DNA of 64,000 nt, taken from positions 4,973,327-5,037,326 of the forward strand of contig NC_068344.1 in the NCBI RefSeq assembly GCF_014633365.1, written 5' to 3'. The position numbers and the translations under genes are program-made. Each line of letters begins with the position of its first letter. The stretch's first letter is position 1. Source of the stretch: Diospyros lotus (lineage: Eukaryota > Streptophyta > Magnoliopsida > Ericales > Ebenaceae). Below are positions 33,802-45,270 of this stretch, in pieces. The notes beneath the pieces were generated by a model. It saw only the letters and a program-made list of their open reading frames with translations. It did no database searches and had not been told where the DNA came from.

Positions 33802-34347
33802 CTATGAAGCGGGGATAAGCTTCCCATCCAATTTTCTTATAGATTGGCAAACAGGGTCGTTTTTAGTCAGATTCCCAAGACTATAGCGTTGGTGGTCACT
33901 TCTGAACTGGGTCCATAAAGCAAGAAGTTCTCTTTGCACTATTCCACATGGATGCGTCTCAAGAGTCAATCGGATATCATCCAAAGACTCCTTACTCAGT
34001 CCATCCTTTATGAAACTAATTTTATCTTCTCGATTTATGGACGTAAACCCCACAGATTTGCATCGTGTGTTACAGGTCCATCGAGCACATTTGTAACAAC
34101 CATTCACTCTTTTCGCTCTTCTTTTTTTCGCAAAACTACTCTTCCCTAAGCCTGGAAAATGCTTAAAACTAGGTGAAGTTTCACCAGCTAATCGAACTTT
34201 TGCTTCGATCAGCCAACGAATATCTTCAGGGATGTTATTAAGCATCAACAACCTAAGTCTTTCACACCTAGCAACATAAATTTTTTTCAAATCATTCTGC
34301 GGGAGAGATGGATAGTACTTGTGAATTTTTGAGAGATAAAGATCCAT
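33802..34347 (-). CDS. Basic Cys-cluster protein of unknown function in Athila accessory region
   Basis: A complete 181-residue ORF that I do not recognise with confidence. The N-terminal 60 residues are helical-looking and charged. A very basic run KKRRAKR (74-80) is followed at once by a compact Cys cluster, C84-x2-C87-x4-C92-x3-C96, which could bind zinc. The C-terminal third is mixed and ends before TGA at 33802. The basic run plus Cys cluster recalls the small cysteine-rich nucleic-acid-binding proteins of carlaviruses and their relatives; that is a tentative reading of layout, not an established match. It lies 168 bp upstream of the LOG ORF on the same strand, where Athila elements often keep an env-like gene. 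It has no signal peptide or membrane segment, so it is not an env protein. It could equally be a retrotransposon-specific gene. Confidence 0.6.
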   Translation of the reverse strand: MDLYLSKIHKYYPSLPQNDLKKIYVARCERLRLLMLNNIPEDIRWLIEAKVRLAGETSPSFKHFPGLGKSSFAKKRRAKRVNGCYKCARWTCNTRCKSVGFTSINREDKISFIKDGLSKESLDDIRLTLETHPCGIVQRELLALWTQFRSDHQRYSLGNLTKNDPVCQSIRKLDGKLIPAS

Positions 34348-34735
34348 TTTTTTTTTTTTTTAACTATACTAAGAAGAAAGTAAAGAACTATAAATTTTAC
34401 AAAAGGGATGAGAGTACCTGATCGGAGAATAACACAAAGGAGAGAAGACTGAGCTCAAGAAGGGTGGCTTGCCTTATACAGATATGGAGTCTCTTATAGA
34501 GCAATGACCATCACTATTTTACACTCGGCTCGAGGCATGCCATAATTACAGGGTCAGGCTTGGCGTCTCTTTTTCAACGCTTGGTGCCTCATTTTTCAAC
34601 ATTTGGCAGTGTGCCTTATCCTTTATAGGGCAGTGTGATTGCACTGCCCAAGAAAAGATAGCTACCACCAGCGTCAATTCTGTCTCTCAATTCAATTTTT
34701 TTTTTTATATTATTATTTTATTGTTTTTTTTTTAA

Positions 34736-34774
<39 letters not shown>

Positions 34775-35050
34775 TTTTTTTTTTTTTTTGCACAATGGAT
34801 CAGTTTCAAACACCAATAAAATCAAGTACACCTTACCCCCCAACTTAAATTGCGCATTGTCCTCAATCGACAATAAAAAGATAGAAGATAGGCATACCTG
34901 GTGGTCTTCAATGCATGAACTTGTATGCAAAAAATTTTTATTTAGATTGCACACAGAGAAACACTATTTGAATCAAAGTTAATTAAGTAATGCAGAAAAT
35001 GAACAACTTATATATATAATTCTTTATTATTTTATTTTATTTTTATTTTA

Positions 35051-35081
<31 letters not shown>

Positions 35082-35181
35082 TATTTTTTTTAATTTTTTT
35101 TTCAGATCTATAAACATCCATTTAACCTAAATGGAAAGGTGGTCTTTTAACGTCAGATTCCCAGACGATAGGAAACTTTCC
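34348..35181 (-). other. Non-coding spacer between pol and accessory ORFs
   Basis: Carries a third polypurine-like motif on the minus strand (about 34835-34850), a (TAT)n stretch at about 34740-34770 and poly-T runs. The frames at 34639-34954 are translations of these simple repeats. Confidence 0.55.
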
Positions 35182-35484
35182 CTACGCATCAGATGATGAT
35201 GGATCATCTAGATCCACAACTCCTTCATTCTCCTCAACACTACCCTGGTATGGTTTCAACCTATGACCATTGACTGTTAGAAGCTGTCCTGACTCCAGAT
35301 TTTCTATCTCAAATGCCCCATATCCTGAGATGGACTTGATTACAAAGGGGCCGACCCATCGAGACTTCAATTTTCCTGGGAATAGATGCAATCGAGAATC
35401 ATACAAGAGTACCCGTTGCCCTACCTGAAAGCTTTTTCGAATGATGTGCCGATCATGTAACTCTTTCATGCGAACCTTGGCCAA
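35182..35484 (-). pseudogene. C-terminal end of Athila integrase/pol, cut off by a stop
   Basis: A 100-residue frame in the same reading frame as the main pol ORF and separated from it by one TAA (35494-35496). It reads like the post-integrase tail (FQVGQRVLLYDSRLHLFPGK, WVGPFVI, VNGHRLKPY), the usual end of Athila pol, and ends in an acidic Asp/Ser stretch. Confidence 0.8.
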
Positions 35485-35493
35485 TCTTGCATT

Positions 35494-38400
35494 TTAAAAT
35501 GCTTCATTCCGAATTTCTTCAAGTTCATTCAATTGGAGCTTCCTGGATAAGCCTGCTTCAGTTAGACTCTTGTTGATCTTATGAATTGCCCAATATGCTT
35601 TATGCTCAATTTTCACCGGCAGGTGACAAGATTTACTGTATACTAGCCTATAGGGAGACATTCCCAAAATTGTTTTGTAAGCTGTCCTGTACGCCCAAAG
35701 AGCGTCTACTAGTCTTAAGGACCAATCCTTACGATTAGCAGCAACAGTCTTTTCCAATATGCGCTTAATCTCCCTATTGGCTAGCTCGGCTTGACCATTG
35801 GTTTGGGGATGGTATGGTGTTGCAACCTTATGCAGTACACCATATTTCTTCATTAATCCTGCCACAACTTTATTACAAAAATGGGAACCCCCATCACTGA
35901 TGATTGCTCGTGGCATCCCAAATCGACTGAATATGTTTTCTTTCAAAAATTTCACGACAGTCCTATGGTCATTTGTTCTGGCCGGGATTGCTTCTACCCA
36001 TTTGGACACATAGTCAACAGCAAGTAAGATATATTCATGACCAAATGAATTGACAAATGGGCCCATAAAATCCATACCCCAACAGTCAAAAACTTCTAAC
36101 ACTTGGATCGGATGTAATGGCATCATGTTTCTCCTTGACAGACTTCCTAACCTTTGACATCGATCGCAATTTGAACAAAACTTGTACACATCCTTGAACA
36201 GTGTCGGCCAATAAAATCCACTCTGAAAAATTTTTGCAACTGTTTTCTTGACAGAAAAATGGCCTCCACATGCAAGAGTATGACTGAAATTGATAACACT
36301 TTGTTGCTCATGATCGGGTATGCATCTACGGATGATTTGGTCAGGACAATACTTGAAGAGATAGGGCTCATCCCAAAAGAAGGTTCTGACTTTTCTGAAG
36401 AATTTATGCCTATCTTGCTTACTCCAATGGTCTGGGATCAGACCAGTTGCCAGGTAGTTCGCAATGTCGGCATACCAAGGGACAACAGATGATACACGAA
36501 TAACATTCACTTTAAACAGTTGCTCATCAGGGAAATTGTCATGAATTGGTTCATCAAATTGTGTGAGATCTTGACTTGGAATCCTTGACAAATGGTCAGC
36601 CACCACATTTTCTACTCCTTTCTTGTCTCTGATTTCAATGTTGAACTCTTGCAGGAGTAAGATCCATCGGAGCAGACGGGGTTTTGCATCTTGCTTTGTG
36701 AACAAATACTTCAGAGCAGCGTGATCAGTAAAAATGATCACTAGTGACCCTACGAGGTAAGATCGAAACTTGTCCAGGGCAAAGACAACTGCTAGTAACT
36801 CTTTCTCTGTAGTGGTGTAATTCTTTTGTGCCTCATTAAGAGTTTTGCTAGCATAATATATCACATGAGGTTTCTTATCCTTCCTCTGCCCTAACACAGC
36901 TCCTACCGCGTAATCACTAGCATCGCACATAAGTTCAAACGGGAGGGACCAATCAGGGGACTGAATGATAGGTGCTGAAATGAGTGCATCTTTCAATTTA
37001 TCAAAAGCATTTTGACAGGCAGGACTCCATTCAAACGGAACATCTTGAGACAACAAATGGCATAAGGGTCTTGTTATAGTGCTAAAGGAAGCAATGAATC
37101 TCCTATAAAACCCTGCATGTCCCAAAAAACTTCTGATGTCTTTCACATTCCTAGGGATAGGGAGTTTTTGAATTGTTTCAATTTTTGACCTGTCTACCTC
37201 CATCCCCCTAGATGAAACGATGTGCCCCAAGACTATGCCTTGTTTCACCATGAAGTGACATTTTTCCCAATTGAGTATCAGATTTGTTTCCTCACATCTT
37301 GCTAAAACCTTTTTCAGATTCTCCAAACAGGCCTCAAAGTTACTTCCATAAACAGAAAAGTCATCCATAAACACTTCAACAATTTGCTCAACCATTTCAC
37401 TGAAAATGCTCATCATACACCTTTGAAAGGTGGCTGGAGCATTGCATAACCCAAATGGCATGCGCCTGTATGCAAATGTCCCAAATGGACATGTGAAAGT
37501 TGTCTTCTCTTGATCTTCTAGTGCAATTTCTATCTGATTGTACCCTGAGTACCCATCTAAGAAACAATAGTAGGCTTGGCCTGCTATTCTCTCCAGAACT
37601 TGATCCAAGAAAGGCAAAGGAAAATGATCTTTCCTTGTCACAGAATTGAGCTTTCTATAATCAATGCACATACGCCATCCTGTCTGGATGCGCGTGGGAA
37701 TCAGTTCATTGTTCTCATTTTTTACAACAGTGACTCCAGACTTTTTGGGTACTACCTGTGTTGGACTTACCCACTTAGAATCAGAGATTGGGTAAATTAT
37801 TTCAGCATCCAATAGCTTAAGCACTTCTTTTCTGACAACTTCTTTCATGTTGGGATTTAATCTCCTTTGCATTTGCCTAACTGGTTTTGCTCCTTCTTCC
37901 AAGAATATCTTATGAGTACAGATCAAAGGGCTAATACCTTGCAAATCTGAAATGGTCCATCCTAATGACTTCCTGTGTGCTTTTAGAACTTCTATCAGTT
38001 GTTGCTCTTGCTGAGGTGTCAAACTTGAAGAGATCACCACTGGGAATGCTTCCCCTTCTCCTAGAAAGACATACTTCAAATCACTGGGCAATGGCTTTCT
38101 CTCAGGCGTGGACTGATGGCTATCAGGAGCCATGAGCTTACTGTCCAAGTTCCTTAATGGCTCTAAACCAGGCATCCATGTAGGCTTCTCACTTTCTTTG
38201 CTTATGACTTCCACTTCTTTTATTTCTTCAAGATCTTGATTTCCTTCTTTGGGTCTTCTCATGAACTCTTCAAAACAGTCATTGGTCAGTGTTTGGATCA
38301 AGTCTACCTCCTCCACTTCACTCTCAGTGTCCTGATGTTTGGCTACCCTGAAGATATTCATTTCTACAGTCATGTTCCCAAAAGATAGCTTTAACACACC

Positions 38401-40011
38401 ATTCCTACAGTTGATGATGGCATTTGATGTGGCAAGGAATGGTCGACCTAAGATGACTGGCACAGGAGGTTGAGGCCCCTGATGTGGCTGGGTGTCCAAA
38501 ACGATGAAGTCTACTGGAAAGTAGAACTTATCGATTTGTACCAAAACATCCTCCACAATTCCTCGTGGAACTTTGACTGATCGATCAGCCAGCTGAAGGG
38601 TCACTCTAGTGGGTTTAAGCTCACCTAATCCCAACTGTTGATACACACTGTATGGCAACAAATTGACACTAGCTCCTAAATCCAAGAGTGCCCGATCAAC
38701 CTTTTGACTTCCTATGATGCATGTAATGGTTGGACAACTTGGATCTTTGTATTTGGGAGGAGTTTTCAATTGGAGAATGGCGCTGACTTGTTCAGTCAAG
38801 AATGCCTTTTCATGCACATTTGTTTTCCTTTTGACAGTGCACAGATCTTTCAAAAACTTTGCATATGAAGGTGTTTGTTTGATTGCATCCAACAGCGGGA
38901 TGTTGATTCTCACTTGCTTAAACACTTCATATATATCTGCATTTTGTTGCTCTTTTTTCAAATGATTCAACCTTTGTGGAAAAGGTGGTTTGGGCCTGTA
39001 TTGAATTTCTTTCTCATCTTCTTTTTGTTTTTCATTTTTCTCATTTTTTTCATTTTTCTCATTTTTTTCATTTTTCTCCACGGTGGATTCATAATCTTTT
39101 GGTTCTTTTTCTTCATCAACATGTTGGTTTATCCTAGGATCAGTTGGTTTCTCAATTATTCTTCCACTTCTTAGGGCAGTCACTGCTTGCACTTGTTCAT
39201 GAGTGTTGGTTTCACTATTTGAAGCTTCTACCTGGTTGGTTTGCCTAATTGGGTTAGGATTAGTTTGGGATGGAAACCTTCCGGGTTCTCTCACACTCAA
39301 TGTTTGTGTTATCTTGGTCAACTGGCTCCTAATGTCTTCTATGGCTCTGTTTGTTTGGTCTTGATTTTTGACAAGCTGAGCAACCTGATTATTGATACCT
39401 GTTTGACTTTGGATGAACTGGTGCAAGGTATCTTCCAAAGATCTCCTATGAGGAGGTTGGTAAGTATTGGATGAAGAACCTTGATTTTGTTGGAAGGTAT
39501 GTTGTTGTGTAGGGAAGGGAGGTTGAGAATGATTTCCAGAATCATTTCTCCAAGAAAAATTGGGGTGATTTCTATTATTGGGATGGTATGAATTGTAGTT
39601 CTGATTATTCCCATAATAGGCTCCACTCTGATTTTGATTTTGTCTCCCTTCAAAGTTGTGTGAATGATTGTTATTAGTCTGCCCATACAATACCTCCTTG
39701 AAAGCAGGTAGGGTAGGACATTCTTCAGTTGAATGATCTGTTGCATCACACACAACACACTTTACTTCCACTTGATTAACAGATTGCACATTTTTGGGTT
39801 GCATGTTTTCAACTTTCTTTGTTAAAGCAGTTAGTCTTGCATTTAAATCATCACTCTCACTCAGTTGGTATCTCCCTCTAGGTTGTGGATTTTCTCTTGA
39901 ATCAAGAGCAGATGTTGGACCAACTTCCCAGTTCCTTGTATTCTCAGCCAATGTGTCAAAGAAGTGGAAAGCTTCTTCTGGAGTCTTCTCATAGAATTCT
40001 CCATTGCACAT
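35494..40011 (-). CDS. Athila-type gag-pol polyprotein, 5' truncated and with a late stop
   Basis: 1,505 codons. Order: the end of the gag domain (residues 1-30, starting in the conserved MCNGEF motif); CCHC zinc knuckle C85-x2-C88-x4-H93-x4-C98; Asn/Gln-rich linker (about 110-190); (NEK)n acidic repeat (about 313-328); aspartic protease with DLGA at 444-447; reverse transcriptase about 700-950 with [12 protein letters not shown] and the catalytic FMDDF at 881-885; RNase H ([10 protein letters not shown] region); integrase with an HHCC zinc finger, then the three acidic residues in [15 protein letters not shown] and GQAELANRE. The polyprotein would copy and integrate the element. Most domains are intact, which suggests a fairly young copy. 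The gag N-terminal domain is lost at the 40012 junction, and the protein stops before its tail, so the listed Met is internal and not the original start. Confidence 0.9.
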   Translation of the reverse strand: MCNGEFYEKTPEEAFHFFDTLAENTRNWEVGPTSALDSRENPQPRGRYQLSESDDLNARLTALTKKVENMQPKNVQSVNQVEVKCVVCDATDHSTEECPTLPAFKEVLYGQTNNNHSHNFEGRQNQNQSGAYYGNNQNYNSYHPNNRNHPNFSWRNDSGNHSQPPFPTQQHTFQQNQGSSSNTYQPPHRRSLEDTLHQFIQSQTGINNQVAQLVKNQDQTNRAIEDIRSQLTKITQTLSVREPGRFPSQTNPNPIRQTNQVEASNSETNTHEQVQAVTALRSGRIIEKPTDPRINQHVDEEKEPKDYESTVEKNEKNEKNEKNEKNEKQKEDEKEIQYRPKPPFPQRLNHLKKEQQNADIYEVFKQVRINIPLLDAIKQTPSYAKFLKDLCTVKRKTNVHEKAFLTEQVSAILQLKTPPKYKDPSCPTITCIIGSQKVDRALLDLGASVNLLPYSVYQQLGLGELKPTRVTLQLADRSVKVPRGIVEDVLVQIDKFYFPVDFIVLDTQPHQGPQPPVPVILGRPFLATSNAIINCRNGVLKLSFGNMTVEMNIFRVAKHQDTESEVEEVDLIQTLTNDCFEEFMRRPKEGNQDLEEIKEVEVISKESEKPTWMPGLEPLRNLDSKLMAPDSHQSTPERKPLPSDLKYVFLGEGEAFPVVISSSLTPQQEQQLIEVLKAHRKSLGWTISDLQGISPLICTHKIFLEEGAKPVRQMQRRLNPNMKEVVRKEVLKLLDAEIIYPISDSKWVSPTQVVPKKSGVTVVKNENNELIPTRIQTGWRMCIDYRKLNSVTRKDHFPLPFLDQVLERIAGQAYYCFLDGYSGYNQIEIALEDQEKTTFTCPFGTFAYRRMPFGLCNAPATFQRCMMSIFSEMVEQIVEVFMDDFSVYGSNFEACLENLKKVLARCEETNLILNWEKCHFMVKQGIVLGHIVSSRGMEVDRSKIETIQKLPIPRNVKDIRSFLGHAGFYRRFIASFSTITRPLCHLLSQDVPFEWSPACQNAFDKLKDALISAPIIQSPDWSLPFELMCDASDYAVGAVLGQRKDKKPHVIYYASKTLNEAQKNYTTTEKELLAVVFALDKFRSYLVGSLVIIFTDHAALKYLFTKQDAKPRLLRWILLLQEFNIEIRDKKGVENVVADHLSRIPSQDLTQFDEPIHDNFPDEQLFKVNVIRVSSVVPWYADIANYLATGLIPDHWSKQDRHKFFRKVRTFFWDEPYLFKYCPDQIIRRCIPDHEQQSVINFSHTLACGGHFSVKKTVAKIFQSGFYWPTLFKDVYKFCSNCDRCQRLGSLSRRNMMPLHPIQVLEVFDCWGMDFMGPFVNSFGHEYILLAVDYVSKWVEAIPARTNDHRTVVKFLKENIFSRFGMPRAIISDGGSHFCNKVVAGLMKKYGVLHKVATPYHPQTNGQAELANREIKRILEKTVAANRKDWSLRLVDALWAYRTAYKTILGMSPYRLVYSKSCHLPVKIEHKAYWAIHKINKSLTEAGLSRKLQLNELEEIRNEAF

Positions 40012-42525
40012 TGTAGAAGAAACAACCCTCTAGCGATTTCGAGTTGAAACGAATGAATTTAGGGTCAAAATGAGCAATCGGGCCTAAGTGTAATTTTCCA
40101 ATTTTGTATGAGGGAGATCAAAACGATGGTTTTTCGAAAAGTTTGAAGATGAAATGAAAAGTACTAAACTTGTGGGCCTTAGTGGTATAGTTGGATAGAT
40201 TAGAGATATCATGCAAATGGTAGAAATGACATTTGAAGAAACTTGGGAGTCAAAGTGTAATAAACCAAAGTTTGGCAGTGTGAACGTAAGGAGGAATTCG
40301 GTCGCTACAAATCCACCTCACGTGGAGACTGATTTCGACGATGGGACAACCAAGGGTGACCTAGGCGAGGTAGTATACGGCCGTGGGAAGCTTGGAGGCC
40401 ATGTATCGACCGATGATTAGCCGAAAGGTGGCCAGAATTTGGCTATAAAATGGGGCTGAAACTTCAAGATTTTTGGCATCAAATTAGTCGATTTTGGGAG
40501 TGAATCGAAGGCAAGGGATAGAGGGCTTTTGGTCTCGAGGCATCAAGGATCATTTATGGAGCATTTGGTGTGGTTTGGTGTGCGTTTGAAGGTTATTCGA
40601 AATTGGTCGGAAAAAAGTAAGGCGGATCGCCTTCGCCGCTTGTAACAGCTCGTTTAGGGCACTTTCCAGCGTCCTTTCGGTCAGAGGTTGGTGCAGTTGG
40701 GATCGACTCTTTAAGGGCTTCAAGGGGCTGGGCTCAGATCGGCCATCGAAGCATTCGTCGGCGGCCAAAAATTTGGGGAAGAAGGTGGCGCGTGGCTGTA
40801 AGCGCCACAGTCCACATGCAGCCACGCGCTGAGAGTGTGATGGCGTGTGACAAGGGCTATTTTCGGTATTTCTCTTCCAATATTTAACTTAATTTATTTT
40901 AGGATTTATCATGTTGAAAAATCTGGAAAAATGTTTGAAGAGATAAGTATTTTGGAATTATCGATGTGAAAATTGAGAGAAAAATAGATGAAATTATGGA
41001 AAAATTGAGGAAAATGGATTTTGATGCTTCCTTAATTAAATATGATGTTTAGGGAGTATCGTGGCTCAAGATTGAGTATAAGTTCAAGTGTTTGTGATTT
41101 GACACACAAATCGAGGTAGTGCACGAGGATCGAGGCGATCCAAATACATTCGAGGTGAGTGAATACCCCCAAAACTTCATTTATTGTGGGTATATCTACC
41201 CTAAAAACTTGGTGTTTATGTTACCTAAATGTGTTATGATTTCATGCAAAATGATTTTGTGCATGCAAACGGTAATCAGTGATGGTTGGTTTTATAAGGG
41301 AGGTTCGTCCCTAAACGTTTTGTACTTGTGCTTTGCATTTTATAAAATTTTATTTATATGATGCATTAAATTGTGAAATGTGGCATTGTCTTGTGTTTTG
41401 TGTGTTCGTATGGAATGTCAGTCTAAGATGTTGTCTGCAAAGTGTAGTCATAATTCTCCAAGGGCGTGACGGAATAATAGAGGTATCTTGTGTTGGTGTG
41501 CACGCTAGGATAGCCTCCTTGGTTTTCGTGTTGGGCCGTTTGGTCAGGAAAGTTGCACCAGGATGACTAGATAGTCCATATTGTGTTGTTCATGTGGGAT
41601 GTCAGCTTAGGATGTTGTCTGGATAGTGTAGCCATAATTCTCCAAGGGCGTGACAGAATAATAGGGTATCTTGTGCTGGTGAGTATGCCGAGATAGCCGC
41701 CTTGATTTCCGTGGCAGGCCGTTTGATCAGGGAAGTTGCACTAGAATGACTAGGTGGTCCATGTCAAATTTTGGAGTTGGGATTATGTGGTGGTTCTTGG
41801 ATGCTTAGAGTGGGAACGTAATCTCCAACGTAAATGTGGTGAGCCGGGTTCCTGCGTTGATATGACCCTCTTGGGCTGGGAGTTTGTAACGATTATTCCA
41901 GAGATATTGGAGAAATGCGTTGACTTGCCCCTCTTAAGCTAGAATCGCGTCGTGTCGATGTGTCGGTATGGTGGCATAGCTTTTAGAGAGATTACTCTTT
42001 TTCCATGGTAGGGTTAAGCGCTTGGGATTCTCTTGGGATAGGGCTTACCGGGTGTATTGGTTTATTTCATGTCTTGCATTCATTTATGAAAAATGTGTTT
42101 TTTAACTCTTACTTAGATGATTCATCATCTAATATGGACTTTGTCTCTGGAATATTTAAACGTTCCAGGTGAAGGTAGCACTGCGAAGCGAAAAGGGATT
42201 GCTAAGGAGTGACGCCGATTAATGGATAGTTTACTTTATGTCGTTTTCAATTATGTTGTTAATTTTTAATGACGTCATGTAAACGTTGGTTCAACTTTAT
42301 ATTATGAATAAAGTGCTTTTGATTGTGTCTATTGAGGTTTCGATCTAGCTTCCACATTTGAGATGATGTACCTGTCTTAGTTTATTGATGGTTCATAGTT
42401 GATATACTGAGAATGTGTAACAGGATCTTCGGGGAACGATTTTTGTGATGGGTTTTTATTTGGAAGAAAATTTATATCCCCAGAATCTTATTTTACCTAA
42501 CATCCTGGGAGAGCGGGGTGTTACA
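40012..42525 (+). mobile_element. Third long gypsy LTR, fused to the truncated Athila element
   Basis: Related to solo LTR 2 along most of its length (GGGAGTGAAT, GGGCTTTTGGTC, AGAGAGATTACTC, AATATTTAAACGTTCC in the same order). Its 3' end is GCGGGGTGTTACA at 42525, the family terminus. The 5' end abuts the broken Athila gag at 40012; it starts TGTAGAAGAAAC, poorly matched to the family start, so the first part may be missing. Flanks CACAT and AAATG do not match, so no target duplication supports an intact insertion. Plus-strand frames here are non-coding. Confidence 0.65.
41403..41770. repeat. 184-bp tandem duplication in LTR 3
   Basis: Copies at 41403-41586 and 41587-41770 share TAATTCTCCAAGGGCGTGAC and AGGCCGTTTG(A/G)TCAGG-type blocks. 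Several substitutions show it is not very recent. Confidence 0.75.
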
Positions 42526-44635
42526 AAATGTCATTGTCAAGTCATCTGAGTTTGTAAAGAAGAAAACAATCAGAGGGCACAGAGAAGTTCTTGCATGAGC
42601 ACTTCGATACTTAAATTAGACACTAAAAATGCTAGAGGTTTGAGAACAGTATTCACACTAGTATCATAGACGTACATTTTCTAAAATGCGAGTCTTTTGC
42701 CTTCTGCCTTGGTTGAGGAATTATGGGAGGCTTGAGAACGTACTTTTACAAATGATATTTATCCCCTTATCACCATTGCTTGAGGAATTGTGGGAGGCCA
42801 AAGGCCTTCTGCCTTGGTTGTGGTTGGCAATGTGGGGGTAGGAGATGTCTTCTGCATTTGTTGTTGTTGCCTGAGGAATTGCGAGAGGTTAAGTGCCTCC
42901 CGCCTTGGTCGCGACCGGTGGCGTGGAGGGAGAAAGGTCTCATTCCCTTGTTGTTGCCACTCGAGGCGATGTGGTTCTTCCGTTCTTAAGCATGGAAATT
43001 GCTCAGAGACGCTATTTCGGCATTTCCAAACTATTTCCCATTTTAGAAACGACAAAGATGGCCCGAAACACTTTTCGGGCTATTTCTATAGTTTGCGGAA
43101 CGTTTCGAGACTGTTTCACAAATTACAGAAAATGGCCAAAAATGTGTTTTCGGCTACCGAGAGGCAAGGCGAGGCGACGACGAGAGATGCGATGCGATGG
43201 TAGAGATGAAGGATGTAGCGGCAGTCGACGGCGAGGGTGAGAGGCGAGGTGGTTGCCAAAGCGATGAGGCGACATGCCAACGACGAGAGATGCTAGAGAT
43301 GTGAGGCGACGATAGAGATGGAGAATGTAGCAGCAGTGACAATGGGTCTCTCATAACCTACCCCAAACCTTCAACAAGCTGAAATTCCTTTGCAAATTTG
43401 CAATTCAAATGGCTGAATCTAAAGTTTATAATTTAAATGCTATTTATATCATATAAATTATAAACTAATTTTACATACACCCTTTTTTATTTTATTTCAA
43501 CCCTTATAGTTTCAACTGTTTTTCACATATACCTTATTTATTTAACTTTTCAAGTATTTTCTATTCTATACTTTCTTTCTTTTTTTTCAAAAAAGATAAC
43601 ACTAACCAAGAATAATGATTATAATATCATATTAAGGTGCTCAAGAGAAAAATTTAGTTGAATGAAAAATATATACATATAGATGGTGGATTATAATATA
43701 GAGTTTGATTGATTTAATCCTTTTGATTGATCAATTAATTTTTGTAATCCATATATATGGTTAACAAGTATTAAATATATCTTTTTCGATAATATATTTA
43801 TTATAATAAAACTAATTAACAATAAATGGTTAGACTTAAAAATAAAATATAATAAATATGTATTATCTGAAAATTAATGTATGGTGTTGGTGTGTTTTGC
43901 AACATATAATATATAAAATAAAAAAGTTTATGTTCTGCATATTACTCAAAATATATACAAAATTTCATATCTTTTAAATAATTACTATATTTTCGTGACA
44001 ATATTATTTATATGTATTGATGTAATATTACATAATTTATAATAGTCTTATTTACAAAACAAAATCGTATATTTTTTTAATTTACACTTTATACTATATT
44101 TTCATTTTTTACTTTTTTTAGAAAAATATCGTTCTCTCATTTGCATTTTATATCGAAAATATTTCTTGTTTTCGTTTCCGTATAACCTACGTCTCTCATC
44201 GGCGAAGGGTTTCTGCCCTTTGGTCTTTTCCCATTTTTCTAGGTCGACCCACTTTTAATTTTTACTTTTTGTTTTCCTTTAATTCCTTTTGTAGTATTTT
44301 TATACAAGATATATCAATTGTAATTTGAATGACTTTTATCTATAGTGTAATAATGACGTATTAAATTGGTTCCAAGAAACTTAATTTCATATTAAACTAA
44401 TTTTATGAAACTTAATCTCATGGACGAGATAATTTAATAACACACTTTAATCAAATTAATTATCAATACTATATATATATGAGATATGGGGTACATATTT
44501 TGATACTTAATATATATGAGATTTGAGGTACTTAATTCATTATTACATGACATTGAAATATTGGATGAAGGATGAATTTGTAATACAAATATTGACTACA
44601 TTTCTATGAAAAAGGATGGGCTTGCAATAGCCTTC
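42526..44635. other. Intergenic DNA
   Basis: 42680-42910 has three imperfect repeats of a unit with GAGGAATTGTGGGAGG and CCTTCTGCCTTGGTTG. The overlapping frames there on both strands are translations of GC-richer repeat DNA. 43430-44600 is very AT-rich. No gene seen. Confidence 0.45.
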
Positions 44636-44639
44636 ACGG

Positions 44640-44805
44640 GCATAGCCTGACGGTTGGTATTGTATATGTGTTATTTTTAAGGAGTCTTAGATTTTGCCGC
44701 TATATAGTCGGTGTTGGTTCCATGTTCGAATTTAGCCGCTAAGTTTCGTGATTTAACTCCCTTGTAGAAATTTTGAGGGTGAACTACGAAAGCTCTTGAG
44801 ATGAG
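44640..44805 (+). mobile_element. Possible SINE-like fragment
   Basis: GGCATAGCCTGACGGTTGG resembles a degraded RNA polymerase III A box, and TTCCATGTTCGAATTT at about 44725 resembles a B box. Their spacing is wider than usual and no poly-A tail or target duplication was identified, so this is weak. Confidence 0.22.
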
Positions 44806-45062
44806 AAATTTTACCTTTTGATCCAAGCATTAATTTGCAATAAATTAAAAATTCTAAGTAACTAGTAGCACTACAATGGGCCGCTTTGAGCCCTTTGGTG
44901 GACAAATGAAGGTGGGGGAGCATGACAACTCACTACCTAACTACAGCTCTATATTTCTCATAGCCAAACCTTTTGATTTCATGTCAACTCCATATATAGC
45001 TGGCACAGGGAAAACAAAGATCGATAATAATGACCAGTTTGGAAAATAATTGATACATGAAT

Positions 45063-45270
45063 CTTCATGGTCCTCCCCACTGTTCATGGCCAAGAAGAAA
45101 ATGCTGGCAAGTGCTTCTAATTATAGAGCATTTGGGTATAGTATGAAAATAGATTTGGGTCAATAACTTCATGGTCCTTCCCACTGTTCATGGCCAAGAA
45201 GAAAATGCTGGTAAGTGCTTCTAATTATAGAGCATTTGGGTATAGTACGAAAATAGATTTTGGTCAATAA
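45063..45270. repeat. 104-bp tandem duplication
   Basis: Copies at 45063-45166 and 45167-45270 share CTTCATGGTCCT, CACTGTTCATGGCCAAG and TATAGAGCATTTGGGTATAG with only a few differences. Confidence 0.88.

Larger units (their letters stand above)
28991..40014 (-). mobile_element. 5'-truncated Athila-type Ty3/gypsy retrotransposon carrying accessory ORFs
   Basis: Read on the minus strand: truncated gag, protease, reverse transcriptase, RNase H and integrase (40011-35494, continuing in frame past one stop to 35182), then a Cys-cluster ORF (34347-33802), a LOG ORF (33634-32975), a long non-coding 3' region, a polypurine tract at about 31156-31171, and a 3' LTR. The [11 protein letters not shown] motif, the DLGA protease motif and the order RT-RH-INT place it in the Athila clade. 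The 5' LTR, primer-binding site and gag N-terminus are absent, so it cannot move by itself. The left boundary at 28991 is an estimate. Confidence 0.8.

Noticed and set aside
33802..34347. Athila env-like protein
   Set aside because: No signal peptide, transmembrane segment or coiled coil is visible; it is basic with a Cys cluster.
34639..34954. Asn- or Tyr-rich ORFs
   Set aside because: They are translations of a TAT/ATA trinucleotide run.
42790..43354. Overlapping GC-rich ORFs on both strands
   Set aside because: They fall in imperfect repeats, with no domain and conflicting frames.
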